Assembly: GCF_016756495.1 (NCBI RefSeq)
Contig: NZ_AP023243.1
Coordinates: 3,104,501-3,168,500, forward strand
Length of the DNA stretch: 64,000 nt
Origin: Mesorhizobium sp. 113-3-3
GTDB taxonomy: Bacteria; Pseudomonadota; Alphaproteobacteria; Rhizobiales; Rhizobiaceae
Direction: 5' to 3'
Shown here: positions 51,035 to 59,964 of the stretch, one piece after another
Layout: each line of letters opens with the position of its first letter
Position numbering within the stretch: the first letter of the stretch is position 1
The notes under the pieces: generated by a model
What the model was told of the DNA's origin: nothing
The model's database searches: none
What the model saw: only the letters and a program-made list of their open reading frames with translations
Position numbers and translations under genes: made by a program

Positions 51035-51235
51035 ATGGCCACCATCACCCAACCGACCATCCGCCCGACCAACAAGCTGACGGCCGCGACCATCGCGGCC
51101 GCGGTCGTGTCGGTCTCAGGCGTCTTCGTGCGCAATCTCTGGCCGTCCTGGTACGACGCCGAGACATGGGCCACGCTTCTGCCGATCGCGGTCTTTGCCA
51201 TCGGCTATCTGGTCAAGGATGAGCCAAACCGATGA
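51035..51235 (+). CDS. Small membrane protein of the lysis cassette
   Basis: 66 residues with two hydrophobic segments (A-T-I-A-A-A-V-V-S-V-S-G-V-F-V and A-T-L-L-P-I-A-V-F-A-I-G-Y-L-V). Size and place between endolysin and spanins suggest a holin-like or antiholin role. Its stop overlaps the next ATG by 4 bases. Confidence 0.7.
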   Translation: MATITQPTIRPTNKLTAATIAAAVVSVSGVFVRNLWPSWYDAETWATLLPIAVFAIGYLVKDEPNR

Positions 51236-51471
51236 GCACGCTTCTCACATTCGTGGCTAGCAATCCGACCATTCTCGGCATCGGTGCCGCCATCTTGGCG
51301 GCGCTCGGCTGGGGTGTTCGCCAGCGGCTTGCCGGCGAGCGCAGCGAGCGTGCCCGGCAGGCCGCCGCCGAGGCCGTGGCACGCGACATTGCCGATCAGG
51401 TCCAGAACGACATCGGCCCGCTGCCGGCCGCCACGGCGCGAAAGGAGCTCAAATCATGGGCAAGGGATTGA
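51232..51471 (+). CDS. Rz-like inner-membrane spanin
   Basis: 79 residues: one N-terminal membrane helix (I-L-G-I-G-A-A-I-L-A-A-L-G-W-G-V) followed by a charged coiled coil (R-S-E-R-A-R-Q-A-A-A-E-A-V-A-R). The overlapping lipoprotein gene within its end is the usual Rz/Rz1 nested arrangement. Spanins fuse inner and outer membranes in the last step of lysis. Confidence 0.75.
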   Translation: MSTLLTFVASNPTILGIGAAILAALGWGVRQRLAGERSERARQAAAEAVARDIADQVQNDIGPLPAATARKELKSWARD

Positions 51472-51650
51472 TGCTTGTGTCCGTCCTGGCCGCGATGGTC
51501 GGCTGCACGACCGTCAGGGGCGGGTTCTGCGCGGTATCCAGCCCGCTGCGCCTGTCGGCGGCCGCCGTCGATGCGCTGTCGGACGCCGAGGTCAAGGCGC
51601 TGCTGGCGCACAACCGCAAGGGTGAAAAGCTGTGCGGGTGGAAGCCATGA
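51456..51650 (+). CDS. Rz1-like spanin lipoprotein
   Basis: 64 residues overlapping the Rz-like gene by 16 bases. Lipoprotein signal with lipobox M-V-G-C-T; the mature part is short with a final helix L-S-D-A-E-V-K-A-L-L-A. Less Pro-rich than classic Rz1, so this is a functional analogue call. Confidence 0.7.
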   Translation: MGKGLMLVSVLAAMVGCTTVRGGFCAVSSPLRLSAAAVDALSDAEVKALLAHNRKGEKLCGWKP

Positions 51651-51754
51651 CCGTTGTCGCACTTCCCCTGGATTCCGCCACGCCGCTTGCCGGGCCGGAC
51701 ATTTTCGGCGCCGGATCGGCCTTCGGCTTCCTCATTGCGAGGGCGATGAAATGA
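51647..51754 (+). CDS. Possible 35-residue peptide in the lysis cassette
   Basis: ATG overlaps the previous stop by 4 bases and its TGA overlaps the next ATG by 4 bases, giving an unbroken coupled chain. Sequence: M-T-V-V-A-L-P-L-D-S-A-T-P-L-A-G...F-G-F-L-I-A-R-A-M-K. Function unknown; it may serve only to couple translation. Confidence 0.45.
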   Translation: MTVVALPLDSATPLAGPDIFGAGSAFGFLIARAMK

Positions 51755-52071
51755 TGCACGACTTCTTCGACCTGCTCGGCATCAAGGGACCGGTCGTCGT
51801 CGCCGGTCTGGCCGGCGGTGTCCTGCGCGCTCTGTCGCGCCACCGCTACAAGCTGCGCGAAATGGTGGCGTCACCGATCTGCGGCGCGCTTGCCGCGGCC
51901 TATCTGACGCTGCCCGTGGTCCAGTATGCCCGCGCCACGGGCCTGCCGCTGGCCAATGACGACACGACGACGCTGGCGGCGGCCTTTCTCATCGGCGTCT
52001 GCGCCATGTGGATTTCGGATATTCTGTTCGAGCTGATCGTGCGGAAATTCAGGCCGGCGACGGAAGACTGA
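51751..52071 (+). CDS. Holin-like phage membrane protein
   Basis: 106 residues starting M-M-H-D-F-F. Three hydrophobic segments: [27 protein letters not shown] and L-A-A-A-F-L-I-G-V-C-A-M-W-I, with a basic start and a charged tail (V-R-K-F-R-P). Holins form the inner-membrane pores that trigger lysis. Last gene of the phage-like cluster. Confidence 0.75.
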   Translation: MMHDFFDLLGIKGPVVVAGLAGGVLRALSRHRYKLREMVASPICGALAAAYLTLPVVQYARATGLPLANDDTTTLAAAFLIGVCAMWISDILFELIVRKFRPATED

Positions 52072-52140
52072 AAGGCCGGACAGGCCGGCCTCTGTATTGC
52101 TGATGGCCGTGGCGGCCTTAGGCCCCGATCTAGATGCCTC

Positions 52141-52347
52141 TCAATGGAATCTGGTTTTGAAGACGCGAAAGACTTCGCACCAGAGGTGGAAATCGGCCGG
52201 TCGCCCGGCGAAGTGTGCTTCCATGGCACAGTAGGCCGCCGCGGTTTGCGCTTCCGGCCCATAAAGCTCGATTGCGGCAATTACTGCATCGTTAGGATCG
52301 GCAAAATCTGAAAGCCTCAGCGCCGCGCCATTGTCTGTCCGGAGCAT
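52141..52347 (-). CDS. Small conserved protein, function unknown
   Basis: 68 residues from the ATG at 52347 (10 more if the upstream ATG at 52377 is used). A-A-I-E-L-Y-G-P-E-A-Q-T-A-A-A-Y-C-A-M-E-A-H and D-F-H-L-W-C-E-V-F-R-V-F. Small proteins of this pattern are frequent in Mesorhizobium. No function assigned. The following 52348-52659 holds no supported gene. Confidence 0.6.
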   Translation of the reverse strand: MLRTDNGAALRLSDFADPNDAVIAAIELYGPEAQTAAAYCAMEAHFAGRPADFHLWCEVFRVFKTRFH

Positions 52348-52659
52348 CGAACAACACCTTTTGTTCAGCGCCCTCATGCCTCATATGTGGCGCAAATCAC
52401 GTCACCTGCGGCCCAGCGGCTTGGTTGCTAGAGGGGACTGGCAGCGGAAGGCCACTGGGCCTGACCGGCAGGGCCATGAGGATGGCGGCGCCGACTGGCG
52501 ACATATATGCACCCCTGCTCATACCAGCGAAACATGCGAACGAAGGAAGGGCAACGCGCGCTGGTTCCTGTCGGCGGGCTTTTCGTATTGGGCACTTGCG
52601 TCCTCAGTCTCCTTTGTCGCGTCTCCAGGAACACCAGAATTTGGCCCGCCGCGCCTTTG

Positions 52660-52830
52660 CTGGGGCGGAATGGAGCGCCAATCGAATGATGCGCCGGCCT
52701 CCCGTATCATTGCAAAATGGATGGCCGGCATCGTTGGGGAACCGAACTGATTTCGCTCTCCAGGCAGCCGCTCGTGGATCGCACTTCGCCGGCATTCGGA
52801 ACTGAAACGGGCTTCGCAGCTTCTATCTGA
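52660..52830 (+). pseudogene. Family B small protein, frameshifted remnant
   Basis: S-R-I-I-A-K-W-M-A-G-I-V-G-E in one frame continues as T-E-L-I-S-L-S-R-Q-P-L in the next, matching S-R-I-I-A-N-Y-M-A-G-I...E-L-V-S-L-S-K-Q-P-L at 23913-24122. One indel near 52741 breaks it, and the N-terminal half is poorly preserved. Confidence 0.65.
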
Positions 52831-52854
52831 GCGAAGCTTAGTGAGGCAGGCCTA

Positions 52855-52968
52855 ATGTTCAGTGACAAGGAAACCCGATTCTTGGAAGCTGGGCTGTTCA
52901 TGGCGGTGCCGCTCTCAATCCTGATCGCGGTATTGCTGGTCAGCGTCACGTTTGGCTGGTTTGGATGA
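52855..52968 (+). CDS. 37-residue membrane peptide
   Basis: ATG at 52855 after GTGAGGCAGG; D-K-E-T-R-F-L-E-A-G-L-F then one membrane span (P-L-S-I-L-I-A-V-L-L-V-S-V-T-F-G-W). Function unknown. Confidence 0.5.
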   Translation: MFSDKETRFLEAGLFMAVPLSILIAVLLVSVTFGWFG

Positions 52969-53072
52969 CGGATTGCACGCGGCTTGCGGAAGCCCGGACC
53001 AGCTTCCGAGGAATAGCCCCAGGCCTTGCCCTGCGCCCGAGAATTCGCGCCTGACGGCTCGATCGAGTTAAT

Positions 53073-53106
53073 GCCCGCCTCGGCTGACGCCGGGGCGGGC
53101 TTTTTT
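53073..53106 (+). terminator. Rho-independent terminator
   Basis: GCCCGCCTCGGC and GCCGGGGCGGGC pair (one mismatch) over a TGAC loop, followed by six T. Confidence 0.8.
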
Positions 53107-53193
53107 GCGTTTGTGGCTCCTGACCGGCCGCTGCTATATCCAGGAGCAAGGCTGCCGAACTCGCGGCGGCATTGATCCAGCCTGGGCTTACGG

Positions 53194-53664
53194 ATGCAGA
53201 TTGAACGATATGACGGGGACCGCGAAATATTGCTGCCGCTGTTTACCCTTGCCGACGATTCTCCCGCGCAGGTTTCCAGCTATATCGACAAGGGCGAGGT
53301 GCTGGTTGCGCGGGATGGCAACAGGATCATCGGCCACGTGCAGCTCATCGAGACAGGCGAGGGCGGTGTCTTCGAGCTCAAGAGCCTGGCGGTCCGTCCG
53401 GCAAGGCAGAGCGAAGGGTTGGGGCGCGCCCTTGTGGCGGCGGCAATCACCCGCTGCCGCGAGCGCCACGGCCGGCGCCTGATCGTGTCGACAGCGGCGG
53501 CCGATATCGGCAATCTGCGTTTCTACCAAAGACAGGGCTTTCGGATGTGGCGCATCGTGCAGGATGCGTTCGGGCCATCGACCGGCTACCCCGAGGGTTT
53601 GATTGTGAACGGCATTCCGTTGCGCGATCAGGTGGTCTTCGAACGCGACCTCGGCACGGATTGA
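53194..53664 (+). CDS. GNAT-family N-acetyltransferase
   Basis: 156 residues. The acetyl-CoA site is visible as L-A-V-R-P-A-R-Q-S-E-G-L-G-R-A-L-V, the usual R/Q-x-x-G-x-G/A loop, and L-R-F-Y-Q-R-Q-G-F-R follows as the late motif. Transfers an acetyl group from acetyl-CoA to an amine; the substrate cannot be read from sequence. Terminators lie on both sides, so it is a single-gene unit. Confidence 0.9.
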   Translation: MQIERYDGDREILLPLFTLADDSPAQVSSYIDKGEVLVARDGNRIIGHVQLIETGEGGVFELKSLAVRPARQSEGLGRALVAAAITRCRERHGRRLIVSTAAADIGNLRFYQRQGFRMWRIVQDAFGPSTGYPEGLIVNGIPLRDQVVFERDLGTD

Positions 53665-53710
53665 GGGGATCGTCCGCCCGCTCCAGCTTCGGGACCCTAG
53701 CAGACCATCC

Positions 53711-53750
53711 AATAGCCCGCTCCGGTTCGCCGGGGCGGGCTATTTTGCGT
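53711..53750. terminator. Bidirectional terminator
   Basis: AATAGCCCGCTCCGG and CCGGGGCGGGCTATT pair over TTCG, with T-rich flanks on both strands. Shared by the converging GNAT and membrane protein genes. Confidence 0.8.
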
Positions 53751-53757
53751 TTCTGAC

Positions 53758-54465
53758 CTAGGCCAGGATGTTGACGGCGCGGGCGGCGACCAGTGCGATC
53801 GTCAGCAGCGAGATCATCGCCTCGGCCATCATCAAAAGCTTGGCGCGCTGGGAGAGCGGCAAGGTGTCAGTCGGCGAAAACGCCGTCGCATTGGTGAAGG
53901 CGAGGAAGAAATAGTCGACGAAGCCCGGCAGCCAGTCGCGGATCTCGCGGTCGTTCAAGGTCATTTGCGGGAACAGGAAGTCGGAATGGGCGCGTTTGAC
54001 GAGGCCGCAGGTCGGCGGCCCGCCGCGGTCGGTGCTCCAGAACCACAAGGCAAAGACGATGACATTGGTGACCCAGATGTTGAGCGCGTCGATCAGCAGC
54101 GTCTGGCCGCTGGAGCCGGCATGGCCCGCCAGCAAGGCGCGCACCAGGAACACCAGCGAACCGCAATTCATGACGCTGACGACGCCGGTCATCACCAGCG
54201 CCGTCCTGCGGATCATGACGCGAAACCGGCCGACCAGATACCAGTGCTCTTCCTCGATGGCTTTCTGGGTGGCGACCTGCGTCCAGGCGGTGGCGATGGA
54301 CAGGGGCACAAGCAGGGCCGCCTCCAGCGCCGGCGCCAGCCAGCGGGGGCCGAACGAAAGATCGTTGATCACCAGGAGCTGCAAGCAGATGATGACGAGG
54401 ACCGCCGCACGTGCCAGCCAGAAGTCGAGCGCGCGATGGTGGATGACGGCATGCTGGTGACGCAT
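53758..54465 (-). CDS. Integral membrane protein with channel-like C-terminus
   Basis: 235 residues from the ATG at 54465. About five hydrophobic helices (for example A-V-L-V-I-I-C-L-Q-L-L-V-I). The end, Y-F-F-L-A-F-T-N-A-T-A-F-S-P-T-D-T-L-P-L-S-Q-R-A-K-L-L-M...A-A-R-A-V-N-I-L, resembles the pore-helix-and-last-helix layout of two-helix potassium channels but lacks T-V-G-Y-G. Same family as many unnamed rhizobial proteins. Transport role inferred. Confidence 0.75.
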   Translation of the reverse strand: MRHQHAVIHHRALDFWLARAAVLVIICLQLLVINDLSFGPRWLAPALEAALLVPLSIATAWTQVATQKAIEEEHWYLVGRFRVMIRRTALVMTGVVSVMNCGSLVFLVRALLAGHAGSSGQTLLIDALNIWVTNVIVFALWFWSTDRGGPPTCGLVKRAHSDFLFPQMTLNDREIRDWLPGFVDYFFLAFTNATAFSPTDTLPLSQRAKLLMMAEAMISLLTIALVAARAVNILA

Positions 54466-54624
54466 CGAATATCCGGGATGTTCAGACAGGATCAAATGGG
54501 CGGCTGTTCTGCCGAGGGGAAGGCAACGGAGCACCGAAATTCCTGCCCAATCTTGGTCTTGCAATGGCCTGCAAGTATACTTTTTCGTAAGCTTTGAGGT
54601 TGGGGCTGTTCGGCAAACCGGACG

Positions 54625-56211
54625 ATGTGGTTTAAGCGCCGCATGGTGGGAATAGACGACTCCATGGATGGTTGGGCGCCGGCGGGGCTGACTGCCACCG
54701 GCCACGACTCGTCATCGGTATGGCCCGGCCTGCTCCGCCGTCCCTCGTATTTGCTGGCGCTTCTGTGCCTGGTGCAGATCGTGTGCTGGACGGTGGTGCC
54801 GGCATTGATCGACCCCGCGCCGCCCGGCGATGTGGTGGAAGGGTTCATGTGGGGCCGCGAATGGGTGCTTTTGACCTACAAGCACCCGCAGCTTCCCGGC
54901 TGGCTGCTCGAAACCAGCCATCTTCTGACCGGATCATTCCACTGGCCGCAATATTTGCTCGCCCAGCTGACGATTTCGTCGACCTTCGTCCTGGTCTATC
55001 TGCTGGCCCGCGACATGCTCGGACAAAGCCGGGCGCTGGCTGCCGTGCTTTTGATGCCCTCGGTCTATTTCTTCGGCTGGCCGACCCCGCAATTCAATCA
55101 TGACTATGCGCAGATGCCGTTCTGGGCGGCCATCTGCTGGCTGCTCTGGCGCGCCGGCCGTGGTGGCGGGCCTGGCTGGTGGCTGGCGCTCGGGCTGGTG
55201 TCGGGCGTCGGGCTCTATGCCAAGTTCTCCACCGGCCTGCTGCTCGCCTTCGGCGCGCTCTGGCTGCTGTACGACGCGCGCGCGCGCAGCCGGCTGGCGA
55301 CGCCCTGGCCGTGGCTCGGCTTTGCCGTTTTTCTGGCGGTGGCTGCGCCGCTGGCCATCGCACTCTACCGCATCGATTTCCTGCCGCTGACCTATTTCGC
55401 CGACCGCGACGCGTGGGTAACCGAACACCGGGCGCGCCTTTACTATATCGGTGTCCAGATGGCCGGGCTCTCCGGCTTTCTCCTGGTGCTGGCGATATCG
55501 GGGCTGCTGCGGCGTTCGCCCGCTCCCGAAGCTCCCGTCGAACGCGGCATTCTGGTCTATCTCGTGTGGATGGGGCTTGGGCCGGCGACCCTGATCATGG
55601 TGGCCTCGTTGTTCACCGGCACCGGCGAGTCCTGGGGGGCGCCGATGTACAATCTTGTCGGCGTCACGGTGCTCGCCTTCCTCGGCCACCGGCTCGGCGC
55701 CATCGAGATGCGAAGGCTGGTGATCTGCGCGTTCCTCTGCATCGTCACCATGTCGGGCGCCTATGCGACCCTCCGCTGGACGGGCTGCAATTTGCGGGGA
55801 CGCCTGGACGCTGTCTGCTGGCCGGCGCAGCCGATCTCGGACGAGGCCGAAGCGGTCTGGCACGCGGCGGCGCCCGGCCGGCTCGACATTGTCGGCGGCG
55901 ATACTCAGGTTGCCATGCTGGCGGGCCTCAATGCCTATGACAAGCCGTCGATCTTCACCGACCTCGATATGCGGTTCGCGCCCTGGATCACAAGGCAGCG
56001 TTTGCGTGACCACGGCATGCTGATGGTTTGGCCGGGGCAGGGCGTGCCGCCGCAACTGCGGACATGGCTGGGCAAGCTCCCGGTCAAGACCGTTCTCTTC
56101 AATTGGTCGCGTACGGCGCCGCCTGTGCAGATCAGCTTTGCCGCCATTCCACCCGGCACGCTGTATATGCCGCCTGCCGTCGACAGCCGGACCCGGCATC
56201 GGCGCAACTGA
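54625..56211 (+). CDS. GT39/ArnT-like membrane glycosyltransferase
   Basis: 528 residues (or 522 from the ATG at 54643). About ten membrane helices. The first periplasmic loop carries D-E/D-type acidic signature residues ([14 protein letters not shown]), followed by [10 protein letters not shown], as in the dolichyl-phosphate-mannose/ArnT superfamily, then [13 protein letters not shown]. Such enzymes move sugars from a lipid carrier to protein or lipid A at the periplasmic face. Acceptor unknown. Confidence 0.85.
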   Translation: MWFKRRMVGIDDSMDGWAPAGLTATGHDSSSVWPGLLRRPSYLLALLCLVQIVCWTVVPALIDPAPPGDVVEGFMWGREWVLLTYKHPQLPGWLLETSHLLTGSFHWPQYLLAQLTISSTFVLVYLLARDMLGQSRALAAVLLMPSVYFFGWPTPQFNHDYAQMPFWAAICWLLWRAGRGGGPGWWLALGLVSGVGLYAKFSTGLLLAFGALWLLYDARARSRLATPWPWLGFAVFLAVAAPLAIALYRIDFLPLTYFADRDAWVTEHRARLYYIGVQMAGLSGFLLVLAISGLLRRSPAPEAPVERGILVYLVWMGLGPATLIMVASLFTGTGESWGAPMYNLVGVTVLAFLGHRLGAIEMRRLVICAFLCIVTMSGAYATLRWTGCNLRGRLDAVCWPAQPISDEAEAVWHAAAPGRLDIVGGDTQVAMLAGLNAYDKPSIFTDLDMRFAPWITRQRLRDHGMLMVWPGQGVPPQLRTWLGKLPVKTVLFNWSRTAPPVQISFAAIPPGTLYMPPAVDSRTRHRRN

Positions 56212-56386
56212 GAAACCGCTCGATCCCCGACCGCGTCGTGATATCGTTCTCTCACGGCGCGTTGTTTCCCCGCGACTGGACGAAGCGGACGAGAATGCCC
56301 ATCTATCGGGAAATCCAATTTTGTCTGCGCAATTCCTGGCGGGAAACCGCCGCATAAGTTGGAATTGCCTTTTGAGGAGACGTGAC

Positions 56387-56905
56387 ATGGCGACTTCGAC
56401 CGAACGCGCAGTGCTTGCCGGTGGCTGTTTCTGGGGCATGCAGGATCTGATACGGCGCTATCCCGGCGTCAGCTCCACGCGTGTGGGCTATAGTGGCGGC
56501 GACGTTGCCAACGCCACCTATCGCAACCACGGCACCCATGCCGAAGCCATCGAGATCAATTTCGATCCGGCGGTGATCAGCTATCGCACGCTGCTGGAGC
56601 GCTTTTTCCAGATCCATGATCCGACGACGCGCAACCGCCAGGGCAACGACGTCGGGATGAGCTACCGCTCGGCGATCTACTATACAACCGACGAGCAAAA
56701 GCGCGTCGCCGAAGACACCATCGCCGATGTCGATGCTTCCGGCCTGTGGCCGGGGAAGGTCGTCACGGAAGTCGCGCCGGCCGGCGCCTTCTGGGAAGCC
56801 GAGCCCGAGCACCAGGATTATCTGGAGAAATATCCAAACGGCTACACCTGCCATTTCGTCAGGCCGGGCTGGAAGCTGCCGGTGCGCGAGAAGGCTGTCT
56901 CATAA
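56387..56905 (+). CDS. msrA: Peptide methionine sulfoxide reductase A
   Basis: 172 residues, full length. Catalytic G-G-C-F-W-G-M (Cys14), [15 protein letters not shown] and F-F-Q-I-H-D-P-T are the family hallmarks. It reduces methionine-S-sulfoxide in damaged proteins with thioredoxin as donor; the lack of a signal peptide places it in the cytosol. GAGGAGA precedes the start at 56387. Confidence 0.96.
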   Translation: MATSTERAVLAGGCFWGMQDLIRRYPGVSSTRVGYSGGDVANATYRNHGTHAEAIEINFDPAVISYRTLLERFFQIHDPTTRNRQGNDVGMSYRSAIYYTTDEQKRVAEDTIADVDASGLWPGKVVTEVAPAGAFWEAEPEHQDYLEKYPNGYTCHFVRPGWKLPVREKAVS

Positions 56906-56934
56906 GGTTGGCAAAAGCAGCGCGCCGATTGTCT

Positions 56935-57045
56935 AGAGCAATTCCAGGAAAAGTGTGAGCGGTTTTCCGTCCGGAATTGCGTCAAAACAAAGGGTTGGAG
57001 CGGTTCGCCGTTTCCATGAAACGGTGGAACGCTCTAAGTGGCTGC
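56935..57045. repeat. Rhizobial dispersed repeat
   Basis: GAGCAATTCCAGGAAAAGTG, then GAGCGGTTTTCCGTCCGG, AATTGCGTCAAAACAAAG and GAGCGGTT. This sequence is one of the very common dispersed repeats of Rhizobiales genomes (recognised from memory, not searched). Confidence 0.75.
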
Positions 57046-57121
57046 GCAACGCTTTGCGATCGTTGGGAGTGATCGAAAGCCGCCGGATGTCTGGCGGCTC
57101 TTTCGTTTTTGGGGCAATAAC

Positions 57122-57430
57122 TTACTTGCCGCAGTTGTTGTCGTTCACGGTGGCCGCCGTCAAATTGCCGTTTGCATCGGTCTGCGCACCTTGCGGGTTG
57201 GTCGGGCAATTCCGATCCGCATTGGAGTTCATATCGCCCGGCGCGATGGTCGTGCTGTTGGTTGTTGCCGGATCGACCCTATTGGGCGAAGCTGGCGTGC
57301 TCGGGTCTACAGTCACAGACTGGCCGCTGCCGCCCGACCCATCCATGCCGTTTGCGGCGTTGCCTTGCGCCATCGCTGAAGTGGCAAGCGCAATGGTGAA
57401 CGCCGAAGCCGCGAGGATTTTCATGAACAT
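57122..57430 (-). CDS. Small secreted low-complexity protein
   Basis: 102 residues from the ATG at 57430, with GGAGA upstream. Signal peptide ending S-A-M-A-Q; the mature part is Gly/Ser/Thr/Asn-rich with two Cys (R-N-C-P-T, N-N-C-G-K). Similar in kind to the protein at 7696. Function unknown. Confidence 0.7.
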   Translation of the reverse strand: MFMKILAASAFTIALATSAMAQGNAANGMDGSGGSGQSVTVDPSTPASPNRVDPATTNSTTIAPGDMNSNADRNCPTNPQGAQTDANGNLTAATVNDNNCGK

Positions 57431-57631
57431 GGTTGTGTCTCCATTTCCGTGAACTCGTCGTGTTGCGACTGGTGGGACAACCTCTCGGCTTGGCGAAGAT
57501 TCCCCATAGAATTGCGACTGCGCGGCATCGTCAGAGTCCGCGCAATGGTCAGAGCTGGTGCAACACTTTTGGCCCAGTGCGCTGAAAAAACGGCTTCCCC
57601 TTCCGTTCGAATGGTGCTTTAACGCGCTCAT

Positions 57632-57723
57632 CCACAGGGGTGCTCCGTACGGTCGGGGCTGAGACGGGGGCGGCAAGCCCACAGACCCTAGAAGCTGATC
57701 TGGGTAATACCAGCGGAGCGAGG
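57632..57723 (+). promoter_or_regulatory. TPP (thiamine pyrophosphate) riboswitch
   Basis: The conserved TPP-riboswitch parts are all present in order: AGGGGTGCTCC (P2 side), GGGGCTGAGACGG, GCAAGCCC, CAGACCC, GAAGCTGATCTGGGTAATACC and AGCGGAGCGAGG closing P1. It ends 6 bases before the ykoF ATG, so it most likely hides the ribosome site when TPP is bound and lowers expression of the operon. Confidence 0.95.
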
Positions 57724-57729
57724 CGGGCG

Positions 57730-58338
57730 ATGTTTTCAGGCGCACAGATTTCCCTATATCCCATGGCCGACGATTTCGTCGGCGTCATCTTGGGCGCGAT
57801 CGGTGCGCTCGATCCCTACCGGGACAGGCTGAGGATCGAGACCGACGACATCTCGACCTTGCTTGTCGGGCCACCTGAAGTGTTGTTCCCGGCGCTGCGC
57901 GACCTGTTCGTGTCGGCGTCGCAGAGCGGCAAGCATTGTGTGCTGTCGGCCGCCATTTCGCGCGGTTGCCCGGGCGAGCCGGACGATCCGATCTGCCGGT
58001 CCGACGCGTTTGGCGGGCCAGTCGGGCCGCTCGGTCCGCGCAAGGAGGCCGCCATCGCCGCCGTGCGAGATGCTGCCACCACCGGCCAGCCGGCGGCGGC
58101 GCAATTCTCGCTCTATGTGATGGGCACCGGCGACCACATGGACGAGATCTATGGCTGCATCGATTTCCTGAAACAGTCCGGCGTCTACGATCGCTCCAAG
58201 AATTTCTGCACCAAACTGCGCGGCGATAGCGGGGCGATCTTTTCGGCGCTGAACGAAGCCTTCTGCCGCTTCGGGCCGGGCGCCGGTCACGTAACCCTCG
58301 ACGTCACGGTTTCCGCCAACAGCCCCACCGCTGTCTGA
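57730..58338 (+). CDS. ykoF: YkoF-like thiamine/HMP-binding protein
   Basis: 202 residues with two YkoF repeats: A-Q-I-S-L-Y-P-M...V-I-L-G-A-I-G-A-L and A-Q-F-S-L-Y-V-M-G-T-G-D-H-M-D-E-I-Y. YkoF is a cytosolic protein that binds thiamine or its pyrimidine part HMP and is often encoded with a thiamine-precursor transporter. First gene after the TPP riboswitch. A GGCGGGCG site precedes the ATG at 57730. Confidence 0.9.
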   Translation: MFSGAQISLYPMADDFVGVILGAIGALDPYRDRLRIETDDISTLLVGPPEVLFPALRDLFVSASQSGKHCVLSAAISRGCPGEPDDPICRSDAFGGPVGPLGPRKEAAIAAVRDAATTGQPAAAQFSLYVMGTGDHMDEIYGCIDFLKQSGVYDRSKNFCTKLRGDSGAIFSALNEAFCRFGPGAGHVTLDVTVSANSPTAV

Positions 58339-58381
58339 ACAGAACGCGTTTTCTTCGCGCGGACGTCAAGGTTGTTCTCTC

Positions 58382-59200
58382 GTGCTCTCATCGTCATCCA
58401 GCCGCCCGCGGCAGCTCGCGGGCTACTTCACCAAGGCGGCACCAGCCGTGATGTCGGTCGGGCTGCTGCTCGTGGCCTGGGAACTCTACGCCACCTATTC
58501 CGGCATCAAGCCGACGATCCTGCCGGCGCCCTCACGCGTCTTCGAGCAGGCGATGCTCAATCGCGAGGCGCTGATCGACAACGCCATTCCCACCATCCGC
58601 GCGACGCTGATCGGCTTTGCCTGCTCGCTGGGGGCCGCCTTCGCGCTGTCAATGCTGGTCGACTTCTTCCAGCCGCTGCGGCGCGCGCTGTTTCCCGTCT
58701 TCATCATCAGCCAGACCTTGCCGCTGGTGGCGATCGCGCCGCTGGTGGTGCTGTGGTTCGGCTTCGGGCTGACGCCGAAGATCATGCTGGTGGCACTGAT
58801 CACCTTCTTCCCGATGCTGGTGGCTCTGGTGCAGGGCTACGAAGCGACGGAGGTGGAGATCGGCCAGATGCTGCGCGCCATGGGGGCAGGGCGCTGGCGC
58901 GTTTTTGTGCTGGCGCGGCTGCCTTCGGCGTTGCCCTATTTTTTCGCGGGCTTGAGGATCTCCATCACCTATGCCGTGGTCGGCGCCATCTTCGCCGAAT
59001 ATGCCGGTGCGGCCAAGGGGCTGGGCATCTACATGCTCAACGCCAAGAACAATTTTCGCCCCGATCTGGTGCTTGCCGCGGTCGGTGTCAGTGCCGCGCT
59101 CACGCTGATCCTGTTTGGGCTGACGGTGCTCCTGCAGCGCCTCGCCATGCCTTGGGAGCGGGCTGGCCGGCAGCCAGCAGGGAAGGGGCCGTGGCAATGA
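58382..59200 (+). CDS. thiX: ABC transporter permease, thiamine-precursor type (ThiX-like)
   Basis: 272 residues, GTG start at 58382. Six membrane helices and the permease loop E-A-T-E-V-E-I-G-Q-M-L-R-A-M-G-A-G-R-W-R-V-F, where the E-A...G coupling motif meets the ATPase. Family: BPD_transp_1. With the riboswitch and ykoF, HMP uptake is the best guess. Its stop overlaps the next ATG. Confidence 0.9.
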   Translation: MLSSSSSRPRQLAGYFTKAAPAVMSVGLLLVAWELYATYSGIKPTILPAPSRVFEQAMLNREALIDNAIPTIRATLIGFACSLGAAFALSMLVDFFQPLRRALFPVFIISQTLPLVAIAPLVVLWFGFGLTPKIMLVALITFFPMLVALVQGYEATEVEIGQMLRAMGAGRWRVFVLARLPSALPYFFAGLRISITYAVVGAIFAEYAGAAKGLGIYMLNAKNNFRPDLVLAAVGVSAALTLILFGLTVLLQRLAMPWERAGRQPAGKGPWQ

Positions 59201-59964
59201 GCCGGCTCGAATTGCGGCATGTGCGCAAGGCGTTTGGCGGGCTCGACGTGCTTGCCGACATTTCGCTTAGCGTCGGTGCCGGCGAATTCGTCTCGATCCT
59301 TGGGCCTTCGGGCGCCGGCAAGTCGACGCTGTTCCAGCTTCTGACCGGTGCCGAGCATGGCGAGGGCGAGATGTTCTTCGACGGCACGCCGCTCGACGAC
59401 CATGGCCGGCATTTCGCGTTCATGCCGCAGCGCGACGCGCTGATGCCGTGGCGGCGCATCCTCGACAACGCGACGCTCGGGCTCGAAGTGCAAGGCATCG
59501 AGCGCAAGGCGGCGAGGGCGCGTGTCGCGCCGTTGTTTGCCGAGTTCGGGCTTGCCGGCTTCGAGCAGCATTTTCCGGCACAGCTTTCGGGCGGCATGCG
59601 TCAGCGCGCGGCGCTGCTGCGCACGGTGGTGCAGGAGCGCGACATGCTTTTGCTCGATGAGCCGTTCGGCGCGCTCGACGCGCTGACCCGTGCGGCCATG
59701 CAGCGCTGGCTCGAGCGGATGTGGCGGCATCACAACTGGACGGCGCTGCTGATCACGCATGATGTGCGCGAGGCCGTGTTCCTGTCCGACCGCATCTACG
59801 TGCTGTCGGCGCGCCCGGCCCGTGTGCTGCGTGAAATCAGCGTGCCATTGCCGCGCCCGCGCGATCCGACCGGCGCCGCCGCGTGGCAGGCGGGCGCACT
59901 CGAGGCCGAGATCCTCGACATTTTGCTCAACCCGCAACCATCCAAAGGACATGACCATGACTGA
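59197..59964 (+). CDS. thiZ: ABC transporter ATP-binding protein (ThiZ-like)
   Basis: 255 residues, ATG overlapping the permease stop. Walker A G-P-S-G-A-G-K-S-T (36-44), signature L-S-G-G-M-R-Q, Walker B M-L-L-L-D-E-P-F-G-A-L-D, and H-loop I-T-H-D. It powers transport by the permease encoded just upstream. The next gene starts within its last codons. Confidence 0.95.
   Translation: MSRLELRHVRKAFGGLDVLADISLSVGAGEFVSILGPSGAGKSTLFQLLTGAEHGEGEMFFDGTPLDDHGRHFAFMPQRDALMPWRRILDNATLGLEVQGIERKAARARVAPLFAEFGLAGFEQHFPAQLSGGMRQRAALLRTVVQERDMLLLDEPFGALDALTRAAMQRWLERMWRHHNWTALLITHDVREAVFLSDRIYVLSARPARVLREISVPLPRPRDPTGAAAWQAGALEAEILDILLNPQPSKGHDHD

Noticed and set aside
54934..56439. 501-codon minus-strand frame
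   Set aside because: Antisense to the GT39-type gene, Arg/Pro/Gln-rich, no recognisable domain.
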